From contig OX377206.1 of assembly GCA_947396885.1 (NCBI GenBank), positions 13,639,466-13,703,465 of the forward strand: DNA of 64,000 bases, given 5' to 3'. This document shows, one piece after another, positions 55,792-64,000 of this stretch. This DNA is from Heligmosomoides polygyrus polygyrus (taxonomy: Eukaryota; Nematoda; Chromadorea; Rhabditida; Heligmosomidae). A program made the translations under genes and the position numbers. The notes beneath the pieces were generated by a model. It made no database searches. It was not told the origin of the DNA and saw nothing but the letters and a program-made list of their open reading frames with translations. How positions within the stretch are numbered: the first letter of the stretch is position 1; each line of letters begins with the position of its first letter.

Positions 55792-56529
55792 GTCACGTGA
55801 AGCATCTAGCTCTCCTAGCCACTGGTCAGGCACCGGATGTTTACATGAAGTCGTACTTTCGTCCCGATCCTCAGAATCTCACCAAACGGAAGACCCAGGT
55901 GGTGAAAGCGAGTCAAAATCCGACCTTCAGCAGAGGGGTGAGGCGTTGTCTATTCTTGTTCAGCGTTGTTCTAGTCGTTGAGGTGGTGGATATGCAGCTC
56001 CACTCTGGTTTAGTTAGTTTCTTTGAAGTCGTCTATAGAAATATGTTGTGGTGAAAGGACCGTGGAAGCGTAATGGAGTTAGATTTATTGGCATTGCGGT
56101 CTAAAATCTGAGGATTCGGATCGGCGCAAGAAACGTTTTGCCTCTCACATCTAAAAAGATATCAGTTTTCGTAAACTTTAATGATGATTTTAAATGTCCA
56201 AAATAACGTCTCTGGCAGTAATGCTTTGGTCTTTTAATCGGTATTTTCGTTTATTGGTGAATATCGGTTCAAGGGTCTGGTTCTGCGCAGACCTCACGAT
56301 CCATGTGTAGTCCTTCAACACAATATTCCTTCTTTGTCTAAGGGTATTACGACATAATGGGTAGCGAGCATTGCTGTCGACACGTGCTGGAAGAAATTCT
56401 GGAGGCCTGATGGATAACAACAAGCTGTATCTGCTGTACATTCCTCTTCAGAAGCTGAAGAATCGGCCGGAAGACAGAAAAGGCAATCGGGTACTGGAGG
56501 GGTGGTTTGCGTTTGACAAGAATGTTTGA
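55792..56529 (+). pseudogene. C2-domain exon pair, copy G (broken)
   Basis: Exon 1 (55,792-55,937) is open but its last codon is GGG instead of GAG. Exon 2 (about 56,344-56,529) has the two-base lesion shared with C, D and H plus a further deletion joining GGAAG to AAATTCTGG. The end GWFAFDKNV is still visible. Confidence 0.6.
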
Positions 56530-56837
56530 GTTTCTCGAATTTAATCGTTTTTTTATGTCAAAAAGGGTCGATTGTGTGTATATGTATTATTAAGGATGAA
56601 AGAATCAGTTATCAGTCATGTTTTGTACAACGTTGGCGTTCATCCTGGCCAGTTTTCCGTGCTTGTGTGTTAATAATTCTATAGACAAGGGTGCATGTGA
56701 TACTAGATTGCTTACTACACGGTACACATACATATTGATTACCTAGTTATCCACATCGATGGATAATCTCGAATCTTCGCATTATGATCGCATATCGTGT
56801 AGATTTTCTGGTGTGATTGTTGACAGCCTTATCAGAT

Positions 56838-57418
56838 AAGATCTTCGAGCGGATTGTCGACGGGCGCATTCGTGATATCGTCCAGCTCTCTACCAATCAG
56901 TGCGGCCTTCCTGGATTAGGAGAAGGCCTTTGATCGCGTTCCGCGTAAAGTGATATGGTATGCCTTACGAGAACATGGAGTCCCAGAAGAACTCGTAGAG
57001 TGGGTACGAATACTGTACTCTTGTCCAAAGAGTCGAATGCAAGCTGCAGCAGGTACGTAGACGGAGTTTCTCATCTCTGTCGGAGTACATCGAAGGTCTG
57101 CGCTCTCCCCTCTACTCTTCGTCGTCGTTATGGATGCCATATCGCGTGATCTTCAGCAGCCAGCCCTTTGGACGCTGCGTTATGCTGATGATGTAATGCT
57201 CGCTAGCGAAGATAAGATTGAACTCCAGCGGCAGGTACAAGCTTGATGCGGTCGCTTGGAGAGATTTGGACTCAAACCTAATGTCAAGAAGACCGAGTAT
57301 ATCACGACTGACGAAGATGGCTCCAGCTACATTAAGGTAAATGGCACTGAGCTGAAAATCCCGACAAGTACGGAAACGCGTCCATCCAGCGCATACGGAT
57401 CGCAATCGGGTCTTTAAC
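56838..57418 (+). pseudogene. RTE reverse transcriptase fragment between C2 copies G and H
   Basis: Begins at IFERIVDGRIRDIVQLST, then AFDRVPRKVIWYALREHGVP, EELVEWVRILYSCPKSRMQA and the YADD box near 57,190. It is shorter at its 5' end than the fragment at 25,640. Same 3' junction to the C2 flank. Confidence 0.75.
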
Positions 57419-57956
57419 GAGTCATTTCTAAGTTACACTAATGCAACATATGAAAGGAATATTTAATCTACATCAGTGACAAATCATTATATCACAGATG
57501 GCATTCGACTTTGTTTGCAGATGCCAGATCAAGAGTGAAACTCTAATAGACAGCAGTAGTTCCTCATGAATACCCGAACAGACGCAAGAAGAACAAAGAC
57601 GACGGAACAATTGCTGAGAAGGAAGAGGGAACAGGGTGTATCGAAGGCTGATAAGGCTGTCATCAATCACACCAGAAAATCTACACGATATGCGATCATA
57701 ATGCAAAGATTCGAGATTATCCATCGGTGTGAATAAATAGCTAATCAATATGTATGTGTACCGTGTAGAAAGCAATCTAGTATCACATGCACCCTTGTCT
57801 ATAGAATTATTAACACACAAGCACGGAAAACTGGCCAGGATGAACGCCAACGTTGTACAAAATATGACTGATCACTGATTCTTTCGTCCTTAATAATACA
57901 TATACACACAATCGACCCTTTTTGACATAAAAAAAAAACGATTAAATTCGAGAAAC

Positions 57957-58695
57957 TCAAACATTCTTGTCAAACGCAAACCACCCCTCCAGTACCCGAT
58001 TGCCTTTTCTGTCTTCCGGCCGATTCTTCAGCTTCTGAAGAGGAATGTACAGCAGATACAGCTTGTTGTTATCCATCAGGCCTCCAGAATTTCTTCCAGC
58101 ACGTGTCGACAGCACATGCTCGCTACCCATTATGTCGTAATACCCTTAGACAAAGAAGGAATATTGTGTTGAAGGACTACACATGGATCGTGAGGTCTGC
58201 GCAGAACCAGACCCTTGAACCGATATTCACTAATAAACGAAAATACCGATTAAAAGACCAAAGCATTACTGCCAGAGACGTTATTTTGGACATTTAAAAT
58301 CATCATTAAAGTTTACGAAAACTGATATCTTTTTAGATGTGAGAGGCAAAACGTTTCTTGCGCCGATCCGAATCCTCAGATTTTAGACCGCAATGCCAAC
58401 AAATCTAACTCCATTACGCTTCCACGTTCCTTTCACCACAACATATTTCTATAGACGACTTCAAAGAAACTAACTAAACCAGAGTAGAGCTGCATATCCA
58501 CCACCTCAACGACTAGAACAACGCTGAACAAGAATAGACAACGCCTCACCTCTCTGCTGAAGGTCGGATTTTGACTCGCTTTCACCACCTGGGTCTTCCG
58601 TTTGGTGAGATTCTGAGGATCGGGACGAAAGTACGACTTCATGTAAACATCCGGTGCCTGACCAGTGGCTAGGAGAGCTAGATGCTTCACGTGAC
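57957..58695 (-). pseudogene. C2-domain exon pair, copy H (broken, minus)
   Basis: Exon 1 58,695-58,550 (HVKHLALLATGQAPDVYMKS), exon 2 about 58,143-57,957 with the same lesions as copy G. Mirror image of G about the RTE fragment. Confidence 0.6.
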
Positions 58696-59197
58696 CTGAA
58701 ACAATGAAATCAAAAGAGCTTGACTAAGCCAGTCTAAAAGGCACTGTCGCTATAGCAGTGTTCTCGCAAAATTTAAAACGGCAGGTGTACCCGTGCTTCG
58801 TTTTCCGATGATGCGGTCCTTATTGATCCTTTCGTTTTCTTCTCAGTTTCAGCACAAACATTTTCGAACATTCCCATTGCTATTGGTGGCTCGCTGGTTT
58901 CCAAAAGAATATGGATAAGTTCCAGTTAACAAATCTGATTGGTGAGCAGTTTGCTGAGAAAACCGTACTCAGAGTACGCTGTCGCAAACCCAGTGTACTC
59001 CAACGAGAATAAAGTAGTTTTTTTCAAGCTCAATTCTAGCAATTTACTGTAGTATCTATTTTTGTCATACTTTGTTTGGCCAATGCTATCTCGGGAAAAA
59101 TTAGCTTGGCAATTATCTTCTCACAATTTCATAAAATAATTCAAAGAATGAAGAGGCCTCGGTTACCTTATACTGTTTCTCAGCGTGTCCAGCTTCA

Positions 59198-59230
59198 GGC
59201 TCCGCCCACTAGGCTATATAAGCGCGCGGA
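59198..59230 (+). promoter_or_regulatory. Promoter cassette 10
   Basis: GGCTCCGCCCACTAGGC, TATATAAG, CGCGCGGAG. Class II downstream sequence with the only open leader ORF. Confidence 0.6.
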
Positions 59231-59300
59231 GAGGTCAGAGCCAGATTGCATATTTCACGAACAGGAAATATTGACCTGCCTGGAAAAGAGCTTAAAATAC

Positions 59301-59358
59301 ATGTTTGAAAAAGGGCAGGGACGTGTGACGCTGACTGTTGGTTTGAGGGAGCTACCGT
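59301..59358 (+). CDS. Class II leader exon (putative)
   Basis: ATG at 59,301 gives MFEKGQGRVTLTVGLRELP, then a perfect GTAAGT donor at 59,359. GRVTLTV could be a first C2 beta strand, but this is only a resemblance. Other copies have TAG at codon 6 or no ATG, so it may be chance. Confidence 0.25.
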
Positions 59359-59384
59359 GTAAGTTGTTGCCGTGAGCTGTTGCC

Positions 59385-59436
59385 GGTCAGGAGGTACACC
59401 CCCACCCCCAGCAGGGGGCGGGTGTACTTCCTGACC
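59385..59436. repeat. GGTCAGGAGGTACACC hairpin
   Basis: GGTCAGGAGGTACACCC pairs with GGGTGTACTTCCTGACC. Copy of the hairpin at 7928-7977. Confidence 0.5.
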
Positions 59437-59637
59437 ATCCGCCACACACAGCGAATGTAAATGCAGTCCTATCTCCTCGTTCCGATTACAGATTCGGGTC
59501 TCATTATCCTCCGAATTGGGCAACGGAGGGAAACTCTAGGATGAAGGCAATTTTAACACGTGTGTGCTAGTGGGCCCACACCCCGGAGTCCCTTCCCCTG
59601 GCCGATTCTGCGCTCTCCTCCACGTCAGCGCTTTCAA

Positions 59638-59772
59638 GGCCTCTCGAGATTACAAGGCTTATGCCCTGGCTAACCTCTGCTGCAGGCTAGAGTCGGCGAA
59701 ATAGTGCGCATCGGTACGAGACGCACACTCTGCGTACCTTACCAACACGCGCTATTCCGCGAGGCCTTGGGC
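59638..59772. mobile_element. Imperfect palindromic element
   Basis: GGCCTCTCG...CGAAATAGTGCGCATCGG is mirrored by ACACGCGCTATTCCGCGAGG. GC-rich, non-coding. Confidence 0.45.
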
Positions 59773-59980
59773 GCTTAATATAGCAAGCTTTTAAGGCATT
59801 TCCCAAATAAACGACTGTGATATTCATTCTTCCCATGGCATATTACTCCTAGTAGACCTATTTTGAACACGATCTAGTGTGGTACAAAAAGTAGACTAGT
59901 ACCCAAATATTTAATAAAAAGTCGTAGAGATGAACCAGTGTCAGTTACGTCTTTTCGTTCCTCTGCGTCTCTAACATTAT

Positions 59981-60010
59981 GCTCCGCCCACTAGACTATA
60001 ATCCTGCGCC
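59981..60010 (+). promoter_or_regulatory. Promoter cassette 11 (degenerate TATA)
   Basis: GCTCCGCCCACTAGAC followed by TATAATCCTGCGCC. TATA box altered to TATAAT. Downstream is class IV sequence. Confidence 0.45.
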
Positions 60011-60154
60011 GGCCGGGCAAACGCGATTCGCCCCGCAATCGCTTATTGAACTCATTGGAAATTGGGTTCAAAAAGGTCGAAAAGGAGGGGAAAAGGAGAG
60101 TCATTGCTGCTTTGGGTCGCGATATCCTATAACGTGTCCGAGATGCATCGGACG

Positions 60155-60340
60155 AGTGTTGGTGCAATCAGAGGAGGCGCCGCCCGCCGCTTGCAACTCC
60201 CGCCTAGGCCGACCTTGCCTTCCACTCCTTCGGTGAATGCATGAATCAGAGTTACCTTCAAAGGATTAACTGCAGACCTATTCGTCGGCTGGCAGCAGCA
60301 TTCACTCTATGGGCAAAATATGCATTGAAGTCACCTGAAG
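60155..60340 (+). mobile_element. Degenerate SINE remnant
   Basis: AACTCCCGCCTAGGCCGACC and CGTCGGCTGGCAGCAGCATT align with the SINE body; the A box is weak. A similar remnant lies at about 60,755-60,860. Confidence 0.35.
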
Positions 60341-60592
60341 TCACAATATCTCTTAAATGTGGCGTGCGTATTCACCGCAGTACCACCAGTGCGGCACTAG
60401 GCATAGAGTTTTTTTTTCAGGCACAAGACGAGCTTCTTCCAGGAATATCCATTTTTGACAGAATGCCACACGAGAGTTCCAATAGAAAAAATTATAGCTA
60501 GGAGAAAATATTATCATACTCTCTTAAAATAATTCACGAAACTGAACAAGCAATTGTTCCACTCTTCCCCTCCTCTGCGTCTCTAACATTAT

Positions 60593-60625
60593 GCTCCGCC
60601 CACTAGACTATATAAGCCTGCGGCG
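60593..60625 (+). promoter_or_regulatory. Promoter cassette 12
   Basis: GCTCCGCCCACTAGAC, TATATAAG, CCTGCGGCG. Tandem with cassette 11 about 0.6 kb upstream, sharing CTCTGCGTCTCTAACATTAT immediately before it. Confidence 0.55.
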
Positions 60626-61125
60626 ACGGAGGCAGCCCCAGTTATGATGCTCTAAAGGAATTTGTATTTCATGTAAAAATGCGAGAAATAGAGGAAGGAG
60701 AGGGTGTTACTGCTCTGGGTAAGGTTATCCTATAACGTGTACAAGATGTATTTGGCGCGTGATGGCGCGATCGGAAGAGCGCTGCTCTCCCTTTGCAACT
60801 TCCGTCTGCACCGACCTTGTCTCCAACTCCCTCAATGAGCTGTTGTCAGAATTGTCTAGGAAGGATAAAGTGCTGCCCAAATTCGAGTTTCGACGAATCA
60901 TTCCAGGGTCTCTGAGGTAGGTCTGAGCGGGAGAAACGGATAGTACTACGAGAATCTACACCCTTCATATTGTAGAAACACATGTTTGGTTTTTGCCTAG
61001 TCCTTGAACAAAAAGAGCTACGGGCCTTCGAAGAAAAGGTACAGTAGCGCACCGTCAGCACGTCCCTACGTGCACGCGTGCGCGCGTGCTGTTGTATGGA
61101 ACGCAGCGAAAGCCTGTCCTGCAAG

Positions 61126-61268
61126 TTAGGCCCTTGTCATACCATCGCTCACCCTGAGCGACGCCTAATGATATGCACCCATATCGATTCTATCGCGCCG
61201 CCCGATCGATATGGGAGCATATCATTAGGCGTCGCTCGGGATGAGCGATGGTATGACAATAGCCTTTA
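61126..61268. mobile_element. Palindromic foldback MITE (CATCGCTCACCC family)
   Basis: TTAGGCCCTTGTCATACCAT CGCTCACCCTGAGCGACGCC is mirrored by GGCGTCGCTCGGGATGAGCG ATGGTATGACAATAGCCT. Third copy of the 20,652 family. Confidence 0.65.
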
Positions 61269-61483
61269 TTGTTGGCTCAGCAGGCTGCAGGGCTGCTTCA
61301 AGGGTGCTAGACCATATGGCCGACTCCCGTGCTATGAACGATTTTTGCATTTATTCATAAACGCTACCTCCCTTATCATTTTGCTTCCTACACATCTCCT
61401 ACACAATTATTTCACTCTAAATAGTTAAATAAGGGTCTATTGTGAGCTGTGGCTTAATCACTTCTCTCACTTTTTGTATCATA
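61269..61483. other. Short unassigned spacer
   Basis: Nothing recognised. Confidence 0.3.
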
Positions 61484-62328
61484 TTCGGTTGTCCCATAAG
61501 TCCTTGCCGTTTTTTTCAACGATTCACCGCAGATTTTTCCGGCGTTCTCTTGCATAGCGCTGATAAAACAGTCGCGATCAGTCCTTTTAGCCAAATGTCT
61601 CTGACCCTTGGCAGCATTGGAACCCTGGTTGAAAGCGAAGAGAAGCAGGTGCCGGAAGTGCTCATCCTTGTCGACCTCGCACTCCATTTTGATGACCTGA
61701 AAATTAGCGAAAATTCAAATGACCGAAGAACAAATCATATGGTGTGGTAGAGCAAGGCACCCACTTTCAGGTGTCGTATAAAACTGAATAAGGAGAAGGA
61801 GTTGTTGATGAAAACGATTTTTCTCTTCTTGGCATTTTGTTGATATTCAATAGAAATCAATAAACGCGACATACATTTCTATAGGGCAAGACATTCTCTT
61901 TCGAATGACATATAAAACCAACCCAAAAAGTCCAACCACACTGCAGGAGCTGTCGGCAAAAATAACCCTCCTCCTTCGGACGTCCCTATTTGATCGCGTA
62001 AAAATCAATAAAAGACACTCGAGAAAACAGGGCCAACCATATTCTTGTAGTACAGAACACTGTCTTCCAAATGCTATGAAAAACTATGCGAAAAATCACA
62101 AACCTAAGCGGAGAGAACAAGTGCGCAAATGGCTACTTTTTCACTCTTTCACTTTTCACTTCAACGACCTAAAAATTGACAAAACTCATGATGAAAAAGA
62201 AATGCAGTACATGCTCTGATAGAGCAAGTCATTCTCTTTCGAAGGCTATGAGCGCTATGCAAGAGACCGCCAACGAAATCTGCAGTGAATCGTTGAAAAA
62301 AAACGGCAAGGATTATGGGACAACCTAA
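61484..62328. mobile_element. Mariner-derived MITE, 845 bp, TA target
   Basis: TTCGGTTGTCCCATAAGTCC at the left and the complement TTATGGGACAACCTAA at the right, with inverted homology extending about 80 bases. TA duplicates flank it (61,482-61,483 and 62,329-62,330). The GGTTGTCCCA end is typical of mariner. A minus frame at 61,454-61,687 reads DKDEHFRHLLLFAFNQGSNA, resembling a mariner N-terminus. No catalytic domain. Confidence 0.7.
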
Positions 62329-62330
62329 TA

Positions 62331-62816
62331 CAACGTTTTGTGTTTTTCAGCAAGTGTTAAACAGTGACTTCACAGCACGTACGGGTTAGAGCAGGAATTG
62401 GCGACTAGGCATATCGAGGTCATAATCATCGATTATGCCCAAACTTCTCTCAGGGGGTTATTTGGGGTGCTGCTTACGAATCTGGCATTCGCTTTTGAAA
62501 TTTCGGCTGATTACGGTAGCTTACAGCAGGTAGGGTTTTATTTAACAAATGTGTTCGCTGAACAGCTTGCTGAGAAAACCGTACTCAGAGCACGACGTCG
62601 CAAGCCCAGTGTAGCGAGAATAAAGTTGTTGGTTCTTTTTTTCAAGCTCAATTCTAGCACTTTACTGTAGTATCCATTTTTGTCATTTTGTGCTTGGCCA
62701 ATGCTATCTCGGAAAAATTTAACTTGGCAGTTATTTTCTCACAATCTCATAAATTAATTCAAAAAATGGAGAGGCGGCAGTCACCTCCTCCTGTCTCTCC
62801 GTGTGTCTAGCGTCAG
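62331..62816. other. Spacer upstream of cassette 13
   Basis: 62,530-62,816 is another copy of the C2-upstream block (AACAGCTTGCTGAGAAAACC, GCCAATGCTATCTCGG). No C2 exons accompany this copy. Confidence 0.4.
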
Positions 62817-62850
62817 GCTCCGCCCACTTGGATATATAAGCGCGCGGCGC
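62817..62850 (+). promoter_or_regulatory. Promoter cassette 13
   Basis: GGCTCCGCCCACTTGGA, TATATAAG, CGCGCGGCGCGG; CCAAT near 62,699. Confidence 0.65.
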
Positions 62851-62904
62851 GGTCCTCACATTGTTTGGCATCCGTTGCATGCAAGCACCCAGAACCTGGG
62901 GAAA

Positions 62905-63045
62905 ATGTCGTCACAGCGTCCGAGAGAGAAGAGTGGGGTAGTGACCGCTCCCTTTGGGACTAAAATCTCCGCTGCAGTTTCTAAGCTCCATAATCGGTTC
63001 TGCCAAAGGGACCGCAACCCTGTGGCGAAGAATGCTTCGGCGTAA
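62905..63045 (+). CDS. Class I small ORF (46 aa), second full copy
   Basis: Same as 28,400-28,540 except Ser for Pro (SAAVSKLHNRFCQR). The start, stop and distance from the TATA box are identical. Confidence 0.45.
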   Translation: MSSQRPREKSGVVTAPFGTKISAAVSKLHNRFCQRDRNPVAKNASA

Positions 63046-63358
63046 ATTGCACTTGAGGGGAACAGCATCAATTTAAGGTCGATTTTGGGTACTAAGCGGA
63101 GTGTGGCTGATCGGACTTACCCGTTTTAGGATACCTTGTCGGTGTACAGCGGGCACCATTGGTACCAGATTTTGTTGCAAGGAAAGCCTAGTGCCGGTGA
63201 ACGCCGCTTCGGACGTGGTTTCGAATAAATGGAGTATCTGTGTCATTTCCTTTTTCCGTGCGTCGTAATCCGGTACCCTTGAGCTCTTCGGCTCCGACTT
63301 CAGTTCCTTTTTAGCAGAGAAATCTTTGCACATCCCTACTACTAGTGATAACTGGCAG

Positions 63359-63475
63359 GTTTCCAGTAGAACGTAGATCACTTCAGGTTGATAGGAGTGA
63401 ACAGGCGAATCGATGTCGGAGAATTAGCCTTGCTCGGTGTCTGCGACGTTGACGACGTGTTCTTTATCCACTTTT
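63359..63475 (+). pseudogene. C2-like exon fragment (third copy, stopped)
   Basis: Corresponds to 28,868 but TGG is TAG (FQ-stop-NVDHFRLIGVNRR). The IDVGELALLGVCDVDD core is retained. Confidence 0.3.
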
Positions 63476-64000
63476 TTCGTTCTTTTTTCCGCTTCACCTT
63501 TAACGTTGTCGGAAATCGCGTCGGGGTCACCTCCTAAAAGTGTCGCCAACATAAAAACAAAGCGAAACATACTGATAGTAAAAAATAGGTACACACAATG
63601 CTATAGCTCTGTTCTGTGCCAGAGCACAGATTTGGGCAGGAGAAAGGACTCCAGGGTGTGACTCGAGTGACGCGCCTGTGTTAAAATTGCCCACATCCTG
63701 GAGTTTCCTCTCTTGCCCAATTCGGAAGCATATAAAACACTGATATGTACCCGAAACAAGGAGATAAGATTGCATCTACATTCGCTGTATGTAGCTACTC
63801 GCCGCGGTAGGCCATGGATATCCCTCTCGACCCGATTTGCGCCTTAACGTTTTACTGCAATCTTCAATTTTGGCATAGGGCCATTGATCAATAGCAACTT
63901 GAGAAATTTCAGGTTAGGGATACTATTCCCACTATTTGATAGAATAATTAAAAGAAGTGGACCGGTGTCAGTTACGCTCTTTGGTCCCTCTGCTGATTCT
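63476..64000. repeat. Copy of 28,985-29,250 and 29,410-29,700
   Basis: Continues the direct duplication of the class I unit. The tRNA-like segment of 29,331 is missing here, and the window ends just before a further cassette position would be expected. Confidence 0.45.

Noticed and set aside
1..64000. Bacterial or plasmid origin of the window
   Set aside because: Introns, SINEs, RTE and Helitron elements, and the lack of operon-like coding density exclude it.

Overview
The window looks like repeat-rich nuclear DNA from a clade V nematode (rhabditid, diplogastrid or strongylid; the species cannot be told). The evidence is short GT-AG introns of about 47 bp with TTTCAG acceptors, an RTE-clade LINE with a YADD reverse transcriptase, Tc3-clade and mariner transposases, Helitrons, a CR1/Jockey-type endonuclease and a tRNA-derived SINE. 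There is no bacterial gene organisation, no rRNA, no CRISPR and no complete, confidently named host gene. Most open frames under 150 codons are fortuitous or transposon debris.

Layout. 1-1,425: inverted fragments of a Tc3-like transposase. 1,425-4,620: TTCGAA-rich repeat, a palindromic foldback element, then two head-to-head RTE fragments. 4,620-7,580: C2-domain exon pair A (minus), a TATA promoter cassette and a SINE. 7,580-10,348: duplicated non-coding blocks and a second cassette. 10,349-14,905: two minus-strand Helitrons, the first with a helicase remnant. 15,065-16,280: SINEs and a truncated mariner. About 16,433-24,590: segmental duplication unit I (Helitron insertion, C2 copy B, foldback, Tc3-like gene, promoter cassette with a small ORF, start of C2 copy C). 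25,089-27,810: end of C2 copy C, an RTE fragment and C2 copy D in inverted arrangement. 28,311-32,640: two promoter cassettes, a tRNA-like sequence, coding-looking fragments and a truncated Helitron. About 32,741-42,640: duplication unit II, the same content as unit I but without the Helitron and with a 2,991-bp hAT element inside the Tc3 copy. 42,583-44,953: C2 copy F and a 957-bp foldback. 44,954-53,500: unrecognised sequence, a RING-like fragment, a large foldback with tRNA-like arms, two promoter cassettes and a CR1-type LINE. 53,510-58,700: Tc3 fragments, SINEs and the C2 copies G and H facing each other across an RTE fragment. 59,198-64,000: four more promoter cassettes, palindromes and a mariner-derived MITE.

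How it fits together. Two non-transposon signals recur. The first is a terminal exon pair encoding the end of a C2 domain, present eight times in both orientations; four copies (A, B, E, F) are open and four (C, D, G, H) share a frame-breaking lesion. The second is a compact promoter-like cassette (a CCAAT motif in the copies checked, then GGCTCCGCCC, then TATATAAG) present thirteen times upstream of at least three kinds of small conserved ORF. I infer a multicopy, possibly expressed gene family that has been duplicated, inverted and invaded by transposons. Transposon ends can be dated against one another by comparing the two duplication units, which provide empty sites for the Helitron and the hAT element.
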